64,000 nt of DNA from CAYJEJ01 sp964369315 (GTDB lineage Bacteria; Pseudomonadota; Alphaproteobacteria; UBA3830; JAIRWN01): NCBI GenBank assembly GCA_964369315.1, contig CAYJEJ010000002.1:78044-142043 (forward strand). Direction: 5' to 3'. The stretch's first letter is position 1; each line of letters opens with the position of its first letter. The position numbers were made by a program, and so were the translations under genes. Under the pieces are notes generated by a model, which worked only from the letters and a program-made list of their open reading frames with translations, was not told the origin of the DNA and did no database searches. Below are positions 36,551 through 45,373 of this stretch, one piece after another.

Positions 36551-37021
36551 CTAAGACATAAATGAAAAAGCGGCAATGTTCTTTGACCAGACCCTTTCAA
36601 GTGACTTAAGCTGAGAAGACGTCTCGTTCAAAAGCGAGTCTTTCAAACCCTCTTTTTCAAGTTTATCGATATGTTTGTTCATAACCTTGTCGATAAAATT
36701 GAAAAAATCCATACCCTTTTTCGGAGAAAGGCTTACTATAGTAGAACGCTTGTCATGTGGTGAGGTTTCTTGCATCAAAAAGCCATTTTCAACCATCTTT
36801 CTTATGTTATAAGACACGTTCGAGCCAAGATAGTATCCTCTGTTGGTCAGCTCGCCCACAGAAATACGACCTTCACCAATATTATACAGAATTAAAGCCT
36901 GTATGTTATTGATGTCATAAATCGCTGCATCCTCAAGCTCGACCTTTATGTTTTCTAAAAACAATCTGTGCAAACGCTCTATTAAAAAAACAATTTCTAA
37001 GTAGACGTCTTTAGAGTCCAT
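36551..37021 (-). CDS. MarR-family transcriptional regulator
   Basis: This 156-residue protein has the winged-helix layout of MarR dimeric regulators: N-terminal helices, then the recognition segment VGELTNRGYYLGSNVSYNIRKMVENGFL and the wing SPHDKRSTIVSLSPKG-type motif (HDKR is the usual Asp-Arg pair). The C-terminal helices (MNKHIDKLEKEG) would form the dimer interface. A related alphaproteobacterial group with the GYYLGSNVSYN pattern includes LdtR-like regulators of cell-wall transpeptidases; that link is by pattern memory and unproven. The ligand is unknown. It is transcribed divergently from lpxI with a 164-base gap. Confidence 0.85.
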   Translation of the reverse strand: MDSKDVYLEIVFLIERLHRLFLENIKVELEDAAIYDINNIQALILYNIGEGRISVGELTNRGYYLGSNVSYNIRKMVENGFLMQETSPHDKRSTIVSLSPKKGMDFFNFIDKVMNKHIDKLEKEGLKDSLLNETSSQLKSLERVWSKNIAAFSFMS

Positions 37022-37185
37022 TTAAACGCTCCAAAATATAAAACTCTCAACTAAACAATCGTAACACAAAAAACACTTTTATAAAGAAAAATTTTAATAA
37101 AAATTTCTTTAGAAGTTTTTGATTTGTATAATAACAAGGATTGTGGATAATATTTTTTGAATTATTATTTTTTTAGGGATAAGCA

Positions 37186-38013
37186 TTGATTGAGCGTTCT
37201 TTTCGTCGTATAGCCATTATTTGCGGAAGTGGGGATGTCGCACAAAGGTGCGTTTTGAGTTGTTTTGCTAAGAATGAACTTGCATGTGTTGTTGCGATTA
37301 AAGGTGACTGCGAGGTCAATGACTTCCCGTGCCCATTTATTCAAATCAGTCTTGGTAAGGTTGGTGAAGCGTTGAGATTTATGAAGAGCCATGATGCCAC
37401 TCATGTTTTGTTAATTGGAGGGGTCAAGAGACCTAGCCTAGCTAATTTACAGGTCGATTCGGTCGGGAAGCAGTGGATGATGAAGCTGGGTTTTTCAGCT
37501 TTATTAGGGGATGATGGTCTTTTGAAAGGGTTGGCGAAATTATTTTCTCAAGAGGGGTTTAGCGTCTTGGGGGCGGATGATGTTTTATGCGATGGTTCTA
37601 ACTCAAGCCTATTAAAAACAAAAGTTTCGCCTGATGAAACGGCGTTATTTGATATTAAACGTGGTTTTGAGGTGGCAAAAATTATCGGTCAAGCTGATGT
37701 CGGTCAAAGCGTGATTGTGCAGCAAGGGGTCGTTCTGGGGGTTGAGGCTAAAGAAGGCACAGACGCATTGATAAAGCGTTGCCATGAGCTGAGGCTTGAG
37801 GGTCTTGGTGGGGTTTTGATAAAAACGTCGAAGCCAAATCAAGATATGCGTTTAGATATGCCAGTTATTGGCATTGAAACGGTGAAAAACGCCTCGATTT
37901 ATGGTTTGCGAGGCATAGCAATAGAGTGCGGAAAGGTTTTGGTGTCACAGCCGAAAGAAATTGTTGAAGAAGCAAACAAATTGGGTTTGTTTTTGTTTTC
38001 TATTAATTCATAA
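37186..38013 (+). CDS. lpxI: UDP-2,3-diacylglucosamine pyrophosphatase LpxI
   Basis: This 275-residue enzyme makes lipid X by hydrolysing UDP-2,3-diacylglucosamine and replaces LpxH in Alphaproteobacteria. The LpxI/DUF1009 pattern is clear: a GSGD start, HVLLIGGVKRPS, LLGDDGLLKGLAKLFSQEGFSVLGA, and QGVVLGVEAKEGTDALIKRC. The start is TTG with AGGGA six bases upstream. It is directly followed by lpxB after 19 bases; the lpxD-fabZ-lpxA genes that usually precede it are not in the window. Length matches the family (about 275-280). Confidence 0.93.
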   Translation: MIERSFRRIAIICGSGDVAQRCVLSCFAKNELACVVAIKGDCEVNDFPCPFIQISLGKVGEALRFMKSHDATHVLLIGGVKRPSLANLQVDSVGKQWMMKLGFSALLGDDGLLKGLAKLFSQEGFSVLGADDVLCDGSNSSLLKTKVSPDETALFDIKRGFEVAKIIGQADVGQSVIVQQGVVLGVEAKEGTDALIKRCHELRLEGLGGVLIKTSKPNQDMRLDMPVIGIETVKNASIYGLRGIAIECGKVLVSQPKEIVEEANKLGLFLFSINS

Positions 38014-38032
38014 ATTTAAAAAGTTAAAAACA

Positions 38033-39199
38033 GTGTCTAAAAAAATTTTTTTAATTGCAGGCGAGGTCTCTGGAGATTTGATTGGTGCGAGGCTAATAAG
38101 GTCAATTAGTGAACTAGATAGTTCAATAAAATTTTTGGGCGTTGGTGGGGAAAACATGAAAAATGCTGGAATGGAGCAAATTTTCCCACTAAAAAGCGTG
38201 GCGGCAATCGGTATCGTTGAGGTGTTGTCCAAGGCAACATCGCTTTTAAGGAAAGTCGATGAGGTTGTTGAGAATATTATTAAGAGCAGAGCTGATGTTG
38301 TTGTAACAATAGATTTTTCAGGTTTTAATGACCGCGTTGCAAAAAAACTTAAAAAAATGGGTTTCAATATTCCAATCATTCGTTATGTCGCACCGCCAGT
38401 TTGGGCTTGGAGGGGGTGGCGTGTCAAGAAAATGAAGAACTTTCTAGACTTAGTCCTGACTTTATTTAAATTTGAGGTTCCTATTTTTGAAAAACATGGG
38501 TTGAGGGGAGTTTTTGTTGGTCATTCGGTTGTTGAGGACGAAAATTTGAAAACACCGAGTGCTGGCGAAATTGAAGATTTTTTAAATAGGAATAATTTCC
38601 ATCCTAACAATCCTATCGTCTGTGTTTTTCCAGGTTCTAGAAAAACAGAAATCTTAAAACATACAAAGATTTTTCTGGAAGCTATGGATTTGTTGGTTAA
38701 GAAAATACCCGATATTCAGATATATATCCCAACATTTGAGGAAAATGTTCATTTTATAAAACACATAATCAGCAATAAAGATTTTATATCTGTGGGTGTT
38801 AGCCCAAAGGACAAGGGGGTTGCAATGCATCTTGCCGATGGTGCTCTTGCCGCTTCGGGCAGCGTTGCACTGGAGCTGGCATTAACAAAAACGCCAATGT
38901 TGATTGCATATAAAGTGAACTGTATCACTGCTTTTATTATAAAAAAATTAATAAAGGTTGAAAGTGTCAATTTAGTAAACATCTTGTTGAAAGAAAATAT
39001 TATCCCTGAATTCTTGCAAAACAGGTGTCAACCACAGGGACTTTGCGATGCGATGGTAAATTTGTTGAATAATCGACAATCTCAGCTTAAACAATTGTCT
39101 GCATTTGAAAAGGTAATCCCGTTTTTGCAGTGTGAAGATGGCGTAAAGCCCAGTCAAAAAGCTGCTTCTGAGGTGGTTTTGTTAATGAATGGTCGTTAA
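38033..39199 (+). CDS. lpxB: Lipid-A-disaccharide synthase LpxB
   Basis: This 388-residue GT19 glycosyltransferase joins lipid X to UDP-diacylglucosamine to form the lipid A disaccharide. Family segments are the N-terminal IFLIAGEVSGDLIGA, the central APPVWAWRGWRVKKMK, and CVFPGSRKTEI with the later ASGSVALELALTKTPMLIAYK. I choose GTG 38033 as start, since the upstream extension overlaps lpxI and is not conserved in character. It forms a two-gene unit with lpxI. Confidence 0.95.
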   Translation: MSKKIFLIAGEVSGDLIGARLIRSISELDSSIKFLGVGGENMKNAGMEQIFPLKSVAAIGIVEVLSKATSLLRKVDEVVENIIKSRADVVVTIDFSGFNDRVAKKLKKMGFNIPIIRYVAPPVWAWRGWRVKKMKNFLDLVLTLFKFEVPIFEKHGLRGVFVGHSVVEDENLKTPSAGEIEDFLNRNNFHPNNPIVCVFPGSRKTEILKHTKIFLEAMDLLVKKIPDIQIYIPTFEENVHFIKHIISNKDFISVGVSPKDKGVAMHLADGALAASGSVALELALTKTPMLIAYKVNCITAFIIKKLIKVESVNLVNILLKENIIPEFLQNRCQPQGLCDAMVNLLNNRQSQLKQLSAFEKVIPFLQCEDGVKPSQKAASEVVLLMNGR

Positions 39200-39267
39200 T
39201 ATAAAATCATGAATGTGATGAGAGTTGGCTTTGTTGGTTTGTTTTTTAATTAATACTTGAGGTAAAG

Positions 39268-40092
39268 TTGATAATAAATAATCCCTTAAAGAATGCTAGA
39301 GAACGCGGGATATTGATTGCCTCACATCGTGGGACTTTTGGAGGAAATATCATCCAAAACACCATTCCAGCGTTTGAGAATGCTTTGTTGCATGGTGCGG
39401 ATATTATAGAGTTGGATGTTGTAAAATCGATAGATGGAGTTTTTTGTTGTTTTCATGAGAATCAAGAGTCCAATCTTTTAAAGATAAATGAACAAATAAC
39501 TCAAATGACCAGTGCACAAATATTAAGTCATAGCCTGTTTAATAACATAAATGAAATTACAAATCAAAAAATCAACACCTTAGATGAAATCTTAGAGCAT
39601 TTTAAGGGGAGGTGTCTGATTAATATAGATAAAAGTTGGCAATATTGGTCAGAGATTATTAAGTGTTTGGGTAAACATAATATGTATGACCAAATTATTT
39701 TAAAAAGTCCTCCAAAAACAGAGTTTTTAAAAATGTTGGAAGATTATAGAGCCCGAATTATGTACATGCCAATAATAAATCAATCTAAGCAAATAGATTT
39801 AACCTTATCTTATAAAACAAATATTGTCGCTGTTGAAGTTTTGTTTGATTCTGATGGGTCAGAGCTGGCTCAAAAAGAATTTATCGAAAAAATCCACGAG
39901 CGAAACCTGTTTTTATGGGTTAACGCAATCAGGCTCAATGATAAGCTTCTTTTAAGTGGTGGTCATGATGATAACCAAGCCATTATAAATAGCATGGATA
40001 ATAGCTGGGGATGGCTAATAAAACAGGGGTTTGATATTATACAAACTGATTGGGTTGCTTTGCTTAAGCAATATATCCGCCGTAATTCTTAA
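39268..40092 (+). CDS. Glycerophosphodiester phosphodiesterase-family protein
   Basis: This 274-residue protein has the GDPD TIM-barrel pattern. The catalytic HRG is near residues 20-22 and is followed by NTIPAFENALLHGADIIELDV, with Glu and Asp metal ligands, and a catalytic His in FHEN. The C-terminal LIKQGFDIIQTDW is typical of the family. The start is TTG, with GAGG five bases upstream. There is no signal peptide, so it is cytoplasmic; some family members act on glycerophosphodiesters from phospholipid turnover. It ends four bases before the converging RNase D gene. Substrate is not known. Confidence 0.82.
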   Translation: MIINNPLKNARERGILIASHRGTFGGNIIQNTIPAFENALLHGADIIELDVVKSIDGVFCCFHENQESNLLKINEQITQMTSAQILSHSLFNNINEITNQKINTLDEILEHFKGRCLINIDKSWQYWSEIIKCLGKHNMYDQIILKSPPKTEFLKMLEDYRARIMYMPIINQSKQIDLTLSYKTNIVAVEVLFDSDGSELAQKEFIEKIHERNLFLWVNAIRLNDKLLLSGGHDDNQAIINSMDNSWGWLIKQGFDIIQTDWVALLKQYIRRNS

Positions 40093-40095
40093 GCT

Positions 40096-40719
40096 TCAAT
40101 GGGAAAAAATATAAGATGGGTTTATGCCTTTGATGTCCATTTTTATTATCGAGTCTAGGGCGTTAATCGAGTCTTGAAAAAGAGATACGCGACCTTCTCG
40201 CATTAGAACCTTTTCCAGCTCGTTTTTCAGTTTATGCAGGTGGATAACGTCTGTAATCGCATAGTTTAATTGAGCGGGTGAAAGATTGCTTGCCCCCCAG
40301 TCAGAGGTTTGCTCTTGTTTACAGAGTTCTATGTTTAAAAGGTCTTGACACAGGTCCTTGAGCCCATGTTTGCTGGTAAAAGTTCGGGCAATTTTAGAGG
40401 CAACCTTAGTGCAAAAAATGTTTTTGATATCAACTTCGAAGGTTTTACTCAATAAAGCAGCGTCAAACCTAGCGAAATGGAATATTTTTAATATTTTGCT
40501 GGATGATAATGCCTGAATTAAGTTCGGTGCAGGGTTTGTTGGGTTATTTATTTTAATAATGGCGTATTTACCAAGCTCGGTAGCAATTTGTATTAAGCAT
40601 AATCTATCATTGTGAATATTTAGCCCCATTGCCTCGGTATCAACAGCTATTTGTGAGCCTAGGGGGAAATTTTCTGGAAGGTCATCGTTGAAAAGGTCAA
40701 TGCAAGGCTTGTTAGTCAT
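40096..40719 (-). CDS. rnd: Ribonuclease D-like 3'-5' exonuclease
   Basis: This 207-residue protein has the DEDDy exonuclease domain of RNase D, which trims tRNA and other RNA 3' ends. Motif I AVDTEAMGL has Asp27 and Glu29; motif II FHFARFDAALL and motif III YAITDVIHLHKL carry the other acidic residues and the Tyr. The HRDC domains of E. coli RNase D are missing, as is usual for the short alphaproteobacterial form of about 200 residues. The gene lies next to tRNA-Leu, on the same strand and downstream of it. The gene symbol is by domain similarity. Confidence 0.85.
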   Translation of the reverse strand: MTNKPCIDLFNDDLPENFPLGSQIAVDTEAMGLNIHNDRLCLIQIATELGKYAIIKINNPTNPAPNLIQALSSSKILKIFHFARFDAALLSKTFEVDIKNIFCTKVASKIARTFTSKHGLKDLCQDLLNIELCKQEQTSDWGASNLSPAQLNYAITDVIHLHKLKNELEKVLMREGRVSLFQDSINALDSIIKMDIKGINPSYIFSH

Positions 40720-40754
40720 AGTTTCTTATAAATTAAAACAATAAAACACGGCTC

Positions 40755-40841
40755 TGGTGCCCGAAAGAAGACTCGAACTTCCACCTGCTAATGCAGATTA
40801 GGACCTGAACCTAACGCGTCTACCAGTTCCGCCATTCGGGC
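40755..40841 (-). tRNA. tRNA-Leu (CAG anticodon)
   Basis: On the minus strand an 87-base cloverleaf starts GCCCGAA, with the acceptor pair TTCGGGC. The anticodon stem TTAGG/CCTAA encloses loop TTCAGGT, giving anticodon CAG. A long variable arm (TGCATTAGCA) shows the class II type expected of leucine. The T loop TTCGAGT is standard and CCA is encoded. Confidence 0.95.
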
Positions 40842-40994
40842 TTAGCACGAAGTATAACATCAAATATATTTTAATAAAATAATTTTTATAATTATGATTA
40901 ATCAGTTATTGTGGTGTTAGTTATTGTGTAGTAGCATTATGTGTGTTTACAAATTGGTTTGTTTTGAATACACTCGCTGCTTGAGTGATTGTAT

Positions 40995-41071
40995 AGGGAC
41001 GTAGCTCAATTGGCTAGAGTGGCGGTCTCCAAAACCGTAGGTTGTGGGTTCGAGTCCCTCCGTCCCTGCCA
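40995..41071 (+). tRNA. tRNA-Trp (CCA anticodon)
   Basis: A 77-base cloverleaf has acceptor arms AGGGACG and CGTCCCT. Anticodon stem GCGGT/ACCGT encloses CTCCAAA, so the anticodon is CCA. The T loop TTCGAGT is standard and CCA is encoded. Position just before secE-nusG is the common bacterial arrangement and supports the call. Confidence 0.97.
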
Positions 41072-41111
41072 TGTTATTTGTTTTGAGTATTGGATTAGTT
41101 AGAAAATAATT

Positions 41112-41306
41112 ATGAATTTTAATCCCGCAAAATTTGTCAGAGAGGTGCGTTCAGAAGTTGGACGTGTTGCTTGGCCTAGTAAACAGGAAACTGTTTCGAC
41201 GACCTTGGGTGTGTTTGTCATGGTCTTTGTTGCGATGTTGTTTTTTATGGCTTCTGATTTTGTGATATATAACCTCATAAAAAATATAATAGGTGTGGGG
41301 GTATAA
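41112..41306 (+). CDS. secE: Preprotein translocase subunit SecE
   Basis: This 64-residue protein is the small single-spanning SecE, which clamps the two halves of SecY. The amphipathic start FVREVRSEVGRVAWPSKQET is the family hallmark, followed by one membrane segment at about 35-58. The length is normal for Alphaproteobacteria. It is preceded by tRNA-Trp and followed after five bases by nusG, the usual order, so the three may share a transcript. The ribosome site is weak. Confidence 0.96.
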   Translation: MNFNPAKFVREVRSEVGRVAWPSKQETVSTTLGVFVMVFVAMLFFMASDFVIYNLIKNIIGVGV

Positions 41307-41311
41307 TACAT

Positions 41312-41842
41312 ATGTCAATGCGTTGGTATGTTCTCAATGTTTACTCTGGCTTTGAAAAAAAAGTTGTTGAGGGGATTGGTGAGCGAGCCAAAAGTAAGGG
41401 ATTAGAGGCTTTTTTTGGGAGAATGCTCGTTCCTTCTGAAGATGTGGTTGAGGTTAAGCGTGGGGTTAAAAAGACATCTGAAAAATGTTTTTACCCAGGT
41501 TATATTCTCATTGAGATGAACATGAATGATGAGAGCTGGTATCTGGTGAAAACAGTGCCACGCGTTGGTGAATTTTTGGGGTCAAAGTCGAAACCATCGC
41601 CTATTTCTGAATCTGAAGTTAATAAAATCATTAACCGTATGGAAGAAAGCGTTTCTAACCCAAGGAGCACAATTGTGTTTGAGGTTGGTGAAAGAATAAA
41701 AGTTTCTGAAGGACCTTTTACAACGTTTAATGGTATTGTTGAAGATGTTGACTTAGAAAAAGAAAGGTTAAAGGTCTCGGTCTCTATTTTTGGACGACCA
41801 ACGAATGTTGACCTTGGTTTTGCTCAAGTTGAAAAGATTTAG
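41312..41842 (+). CDS. nusG: Transcription termination/antitermination factor NusG
   Basis: This 176-residue protein binds RNA polymerase and links it to Rho or to the ribosome. The NGN domain begins MRWYVLNVYSGFEKKV, contains the VKTVPRVGEFLG segment, and the C-terminal KOW domain reads EVGERIKVSEGPFTTFNGIVEDVD. The start could be ATG 41312 or ATG 41318. Length matches NusG. It lies five bases after secE and upstream of the ribosomal protein genes. No insertion domain is present. Confidence 0.97.
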   Translation: MSMRWYVLNVYSGFEKKVVEGIGERAKSKGLEAFFGRMLVPSEDVVEVKRGVKKTSEKCFYPGYILIEMNMNDESWYLVKTVPRVGEFLGSKSKPSPISESEVNKIINRMEESVSNPRSTIVFEVGERIKVSEGPFTTFNGIVEDVDLEKERLKVSVSIFGRPTNVDLGFAQVEKI

Positions 41843-41931
41843 GTTTTTGGTTCCAATTGTTATTGCAAATTCTTAAACATTATGATAAAGAATTTCTGAG
41901 TTTGCTTTTCGTGTTTGAAGGATGTTTTTAA

Positions 41932-42360
41932 ATGGCTAAGAAAATTGTTGGTTATATCAAGTTGCAAATTCCAGCTGGGAAGGCTAATCCTTCACCGCCT
42001 GTTGGTCCTGCTTTGGGGCAACGTGGTTTGAACATTATGGAGTTTTGTAAAGCGTTCAATGCACAGACTCAGAATATGGAGGCTGGTATGCCTATTCCTG
42101 TGGTTATAACGGCTTACGCTGATAAAACATTTTCTTTTGTGATGAAAACTCCACCAGTGTCATATTTTTTGAAAAAATTCGCTAATCTTTCTAAGGGCTC
42201 GAGCAATCCAGGTCGAGGTTTTGTGGGGCGAATCACATTGGAGCAAATTAGGGAAATCGCTCGTATAAAAAAAGTTGACCTGAACTCGAATGATGAAGAG
42301 GCAGCTATGCGTATGATTGAAGGTTCAGCTAGGTCAATGAGCTTGGAGGTTGTTGAATAG
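41932..42360 (+). CDS. rplK: Large ribosomal subunit protein uL11
   Basis: This 142-residue protein is L11, part of the GTPase-associated centre. It carries the [38 protein letters not shown] hallmark and the C-terminal RNA-binding domain ending in [12 protein letters not shown]. An eight-base hairpin with arms AAATTCTT (41867-41874) and AAGAATTT (41888-41895) lies in its leader and might be related to L1 autoregulation, but this is weak. It ends one base before rplA begins. Confidence 0.98.
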   Translation: MAKKIVGYIKLQIPAGKANPSPPVGPALGQRGLNIMEFCKAFNAQTQNMEAGMPIPVVITAYADKTFSFVMKTPPVSYFLKKFANLSKGSSNPGRGFVGRITLEQIREIARIKKVDLNSNDEEAAMRMIEGSARSMSLEVVE

Positions 42361-42361
42361 T

Positions 42362-43057
42362 ATGGCAAAAATTTGTAAAAGACTTAAGAAAATCAGGGAA
42401 TCTGTCGACTTGGAAAAAGTCTATAGCATATCTGAAGCAGTTTCTCTTTTAAAGGCAAATTCTTCTTGTAAGTTTGATGAAACAGTTGATGTTTCTATAA
42501 ATTTGAATGTTGACCCACGAAAGGCTGACCAGAACGTTAGGGGGATGGTTGCGATGCCATCTGGGACTGGAAAGGTTGTCAGAGTTGCGGTTTTTGCAAG
42601 GGGCGTTAAGGCTGATGAGGCGAAGGCTGCTGGTGCAGATATAGTTGGTGCGGAAGATTTGGCTGATGATATTTCTTCTGGGAATATAAATTTTGATGTT
42701 TGTATCGCTTCACCAGATATGATGGGTGTGGTTGGTAAACTTGGTAAGGTTCTCGGGCCGAAAGGATTGATGCCTAATCCAAAGCTGGGGACTGTTGCAC
42801 AGGATGTTGCCGCTGCTGTTAAGGCGTCAAAGGGTGGTCAGGTTGAGTATAAGCTAGAGAAAGCTGGCATAGTTCATGCTGGTTTGTGTAAGTTAAGCTT
42901 TGCTCAAGCTGCTATAGAAGATAATGTGAAGGCTTTTATCGGTGCTGTTTTGAAGGCAAAACCAGTGGCTGTTAAGGGTGTGTACTTGAAAAAGGCAACG
43001 ATTTCGACTACCATGGGTGTTGGTTTGCGTGTGGATGTAAGTGGGGTTGTTGTTTAG
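42362..43057 (+). CDS. rplA: Large ribosomal subunit protein uL1
   Basis: This 231-residue protein is L1, the ribosomal stalk protein that helps expel deacylated tRNA and represses its own operon in other bacteria. [13 protein letters not shown] is the expected start at ATG 42362, one base after the rplK stop; a frame opening earlier would overlap rplK. The [18 protein letters not shown] segment is the family signature. Length matches the family (about 230). It is the last gene before the L10 leader. Confidence 0.97.
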   Translation: MAKICKRLKKIRESVDLEKVYSISEAVSLLKANSSCKFDETVDVSINLNVDPRKADQNVRGMVAMPSGTGKVVRVAVFARGVKADEAKAAGADIVGAEDLADDISSGNINFDVCIASPDMMGVVGKLGKVLGPKGLMPNPKLGTVAQDVAAAVKASKGGQVEYKLEKAGIVHAGLCKLSFAQAAIEDNVKAFIGAVLKAKPVAVKGVYLKKATISTTMGVGLRVDVSGVVV

Positions 43058-43108
43058 GTAAAAGGTTTAATTTTAAAGATTTTTCCTTTTTGTTAAAAAG
43101 AAATCTGT

Positions 43109-43187
43109 CTAAGACCGTTGGTTGCTTTTAGTGTAATATTTTTTCCAACGCAGATAGTGGGTTGTTTTTCCGTTATTGTTGTCTTAG
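43109..43187 (+). promoter_or_regulatory. L10 leader (ribosomal protein autoregulatory RNA)
   Basis: The leader of rplJ folds with two long-range pairings: an outer stem CTAAGAC (43109-43115) with GTCTTAG (43181-43187), and directly inside it CGTTGG (43116-43121) with CCAACG (43145-43150). The remaining loop 43151-43180 stays largely unpaired. In many bacteria the L10-L12 complex binds such a leader, which mimics its 23S rRNA site, and represses rplJL. Position, 44 bases before the rplJ start, and the perfect arms support this. Confidence 0.7.
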
Positions 43188-43230
43188 CTGGTTTCCTCTG
43201 TATCGTGGTGAGAATAGAGGAGGGGTGTGT

Positions 43231-43740
43231 ATGGATCGTTTGGAAAAACAACAGTTTGTTGATAAGCTTAAGACGATGTTGTCTGATTCAAAGCTTGTTG
43301 TTTTAGTAAAATATACTGGGTTAACCGTTTCTGATGCTTCGAGGCTTAGGTCTAGGATGCGTGAGGAAGGTGCTTCTTATATTGTTTCAAAAAATACTTT
43401 GGCTCGTCGAGCTTTTTCTGAGACATCTTTTGAGCCTTTGCAAGATTATTTTAAAGGACAGACGGGGATTGCGTTTTCTGATTCTCCTGTTGCGGCTGCT
43501 AAGATTGCGGCTCAGTTCGTAAAAGATTTTGATGGGCGTTTTGAGATTGTGGCTGGCTGTATGGACGGGAAGTTGTTGTCGCTCGATGAGGTGAAGGTCT
43601 TGGCATCTTTGCCGTCGATGGACGAACTTCGTTCCAAGCTTGTTGGTGTTATTTGTGCTCCCGCACAAAAAATTGCTACTGTTTTGCAGGCTCCTGCTGG
43701 GCAGTTGGCGCGTGTTCTTGGTGCTTATTCTAGTAAGTAG
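43231..43740 (+). CDS. rplJ: Large ribosomal subunit protein uL10
   Basis: This 169-residue protein is L10, the base of the L7/L12 stalk. MDRLEKQQFVDKLKTML is the expected opening and VVLVKYTGLTVSDASRLRSRMREEGASYIVSKNTLARRA the family core. The start at ATG 43231 is fixed by GAGGAGGGG at 43217-43225, a strong ribosome site; an open frame reaching back to 43162 runs through the leader. Its C-terminal helix binds L12 dimers encoded next. Confidence 0.97.
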   Translation: MDRLEKQQFVDKLKTMLSDSKLVVLVKYTGLTVSDASRLRSRMREEGASYIVSKNTLARRAFSETSFEPLQDYFKGQTGIAFSDSPVAAAKIAAQFVKDFDGRFEIVAGCMDGKLLSLDEVKVLASLPSMDELRSKLVGVICAPAQKIATVLQAPAGQLARVLGAYSSK

Positions 43741-43770
43741 TGAATTTATTTTTTATAGAGGGGATATATT

Positions 43771-44145
43771 ATGGGTGCTGATTTAGATAAAATTGTTGAT
43801 ACACTTTCAAAGTTGACTGTGTTAGAGGCTGCTGAACTTAGTAAAAAACTTGAAGATGTCTGGGGTGTGAGTGCTGCGGCTCCTGTGGCTGTTGCAGTAG
43901 CTCCTGCGGCTTCTGGTGCTGCTGAGGAAGAAAAAACAGAGTTTAATGTTGTTTTGGCTGATGTTGGTGGCGAAAAAATTAAAGTCATCAAAGTTGTTCG
44001 TGAGATTACAGGATTAGGTTTGACAGAAGCTAAGGCTCTTGTTGAGTCTGCTCCTAAAGCTATCAAAGAAGGCGTGAGCAAGGAAGAAGCTGCTGAAATT
44101 AAGAAAAAAGTAGAAGAGGTCGGCGGTAAGGTTGAAGTAAAATAG
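43771..44145 (+). CDS. rplL: Large ribosomal subunit protein bL12
   Basis: This 124-residue protein is L7/L12, the flexible stalk that recruits translation factors. An N-terminal dimer domain ([27 protein letters not shown]), an Ala-rich hinge at about 33-50, and the C-terminal domain with [39 protein letters not shown] are all in place. AGAGG (43757-43761) serves as ribosome site nine bases before ATG. It is followed by a strong terminator, not by rpoB. Confidence 0.98.
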   Translation: MGADLDKIVDTLSKLTVLEAAELSKKLEDVWGVSAAAPVAVAVAPAASGAAEEEKTEFNVVLADVGGEKIKVIKVVREITGLGLTEAKALVESAPKAIKEGVSKEEAAEIKKKVEEVGGKVEVK

Positions 44146-44170
44146 CCTTGCGATACTGATTTTTGTTTTG

Positions 44171-44209
44171 GGGTGTTTGAGGTTTTTGTTGAATCTTGAA
44201 CACCCTTTT
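44171..44209 (+). terminator. Intrinsic terminator after rplL
   Basis: Arms GGGTGTTTGAG (44171-44181) and CTTGAACACCC (44195-44205) pair over eleven positions with two G-U wobbles, followed by TTTTATTATTT. It ends the rplKAJL transcript 26 bases after the rplL stop, separating it from the downstream glycosyltransferase. Confidence 0.85.
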
Positions 44210-44313
44210 ATTATTTATAGGTTTTAGCAGTTATATTTTTATAATATAATGACCTAGATTTATTATTTGAATCTGACTTTTTAAGTGTTTTTAGATTTTT
44301 TGAAGGCTTTTTT

Positions 44314-45342
44314 ATGAAACAGGGGATTGTTGCACTAATACCAGCATATAAGCCAGATAAAAAATTAATCAAATTGTGTGAATCCCTTTTGGATAGTGAT
44401 AAATTCTGTAAAATTGTCTGTATAGATGACGGCAGTGGGACAGAGTTTGATTGGATTTTTAAGCAGTTAACCTCAATAGATATTGTCGTGAAAAAGCACG
44501 CTGTTAACTTAGGGAAAGGGGCGGCTTTGAAGAGTGGCATAAACTATGTATCGGTCACATGCCCTGACATTATTGGTGTTGTTACATTAGATGCGGATGG
44601 TCAGCACTTGGTAAAAGATGTCTTGGCTGTTGCTGAAGAACTTGAAAAACATCCAGATAAACTAGTTATGGGAGTTAGGCAGTTTCATGATGCAAATATA
44701 CCATTGCGTAGTAGGTTTGGAAATTTGATGACAAAGTTTATGATGCGTGTTTTTGCAAGAATATCGGTTTCTGACACGCAAACAGGACTTAGAGGCATTC
44801 CATCTTTGCTTTTTTTAAAGCTATTAAAGTTGAAAACAACTGGTTATGATTTTGAACTAGATATGCTAATGAGAGCGAAAGAACACGACATTAGCTTTAT
44901 AGAAAAATCCATCACCACTGTTTATGAAAATAATAATGCCTCATCGCATTTTAATCCTTTTTATGATTCTTTAAGAATTTATATGGTGTTTTTAAGGTTT
45001 CATATATCAGCTGTCACCTCATCTTTAATAGATTATTTTTTGTTTTTTTTGAGTATCAGTTTGTTTAATAGTGTTATTGTTGGACAATTGTTGGGCAGAA
45101 TAATCGGTGGGACGTTTAATTTTTATGTAAATAAAAATTATGTGTTTTTATCTAAAAAAAGTTATAAAAAAACATTAATTTTATATATTCTAAACGTGAT
45201 TTTTTCAGGAACTTTATCTTATTTCTTGATTGTCGGTTTGAATAACTCGTGCACAATTAATTTATACGCCATCAAGCTTATGGTGGAGTCATTTTTATTT
45301 GTTATAAATTTCGTAATTCAAAGGGAAATTGTTTTTAAATAG
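44314..45342 (+). CDS. Glycosyltransferase family 2 fused to a GtrA-like membrane domain
   Basis: This 342-residue protein has two parts. Residues 5-205 are a GT2 domain of the polyprenyl-phosphate sugar transferase kind, with ALIPAYKPDKKL, the nucleotide-binding IDDGSG at 37-42 and the metal motif DADGQH at 93-98. Residues 215-342 hold about four membrane segments of the GtrA type (RIIGGTFNFYVNKNYVF is the typical signature). Such fusions transfer a sugar to undecaprenyl phosphate and help flip it for surface-glycan modification. The gene follows the rplL terminator. The neighbour on the other strand may be the matching membrane-bound transferase, though this is inference. Confidence 0.82.
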   Translation: MKQGIVALIPAYKPDKKLIKLCESLLDSDKFCKIVCIDDGSGTEFDWIFKQLTSIDIVVKKHAVNLGKGAALKSGINYVSVTCPDIIGVVTLDADGQHLVKDVLAVAEELEKHPDKLVMGVRQFHDANIPLRSRFGNLMTKFMMRVFARISVSDTQTGLRGIPSLLFLKLLKLKTTGYDFELDMLMRAKEHDISFIEKSITTVYENNNASSHFNPFYDSLRIYMVFLRFHISAVTSSLIDYFLFFLSISLFNSVIVGQLLGRIIGGTFNFYVNKNYVFLSKKSYKKTLILYILNVIFSGTLSYFLIVGLNNSCTINLYAIKLMVESFLFVINFVIQREIVFK

Positions 45343-45373
45343 GATAAGTTGCAAAGATATAAGTCAAAAGGAT

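Noticed and set aside
37961..38032. A longer LpxB start overlapping lpxI.
   Set aside because: The added segment is out-of-frame lpxI coding sequence and not conserved in character; GTG 38033 gives the usual length.
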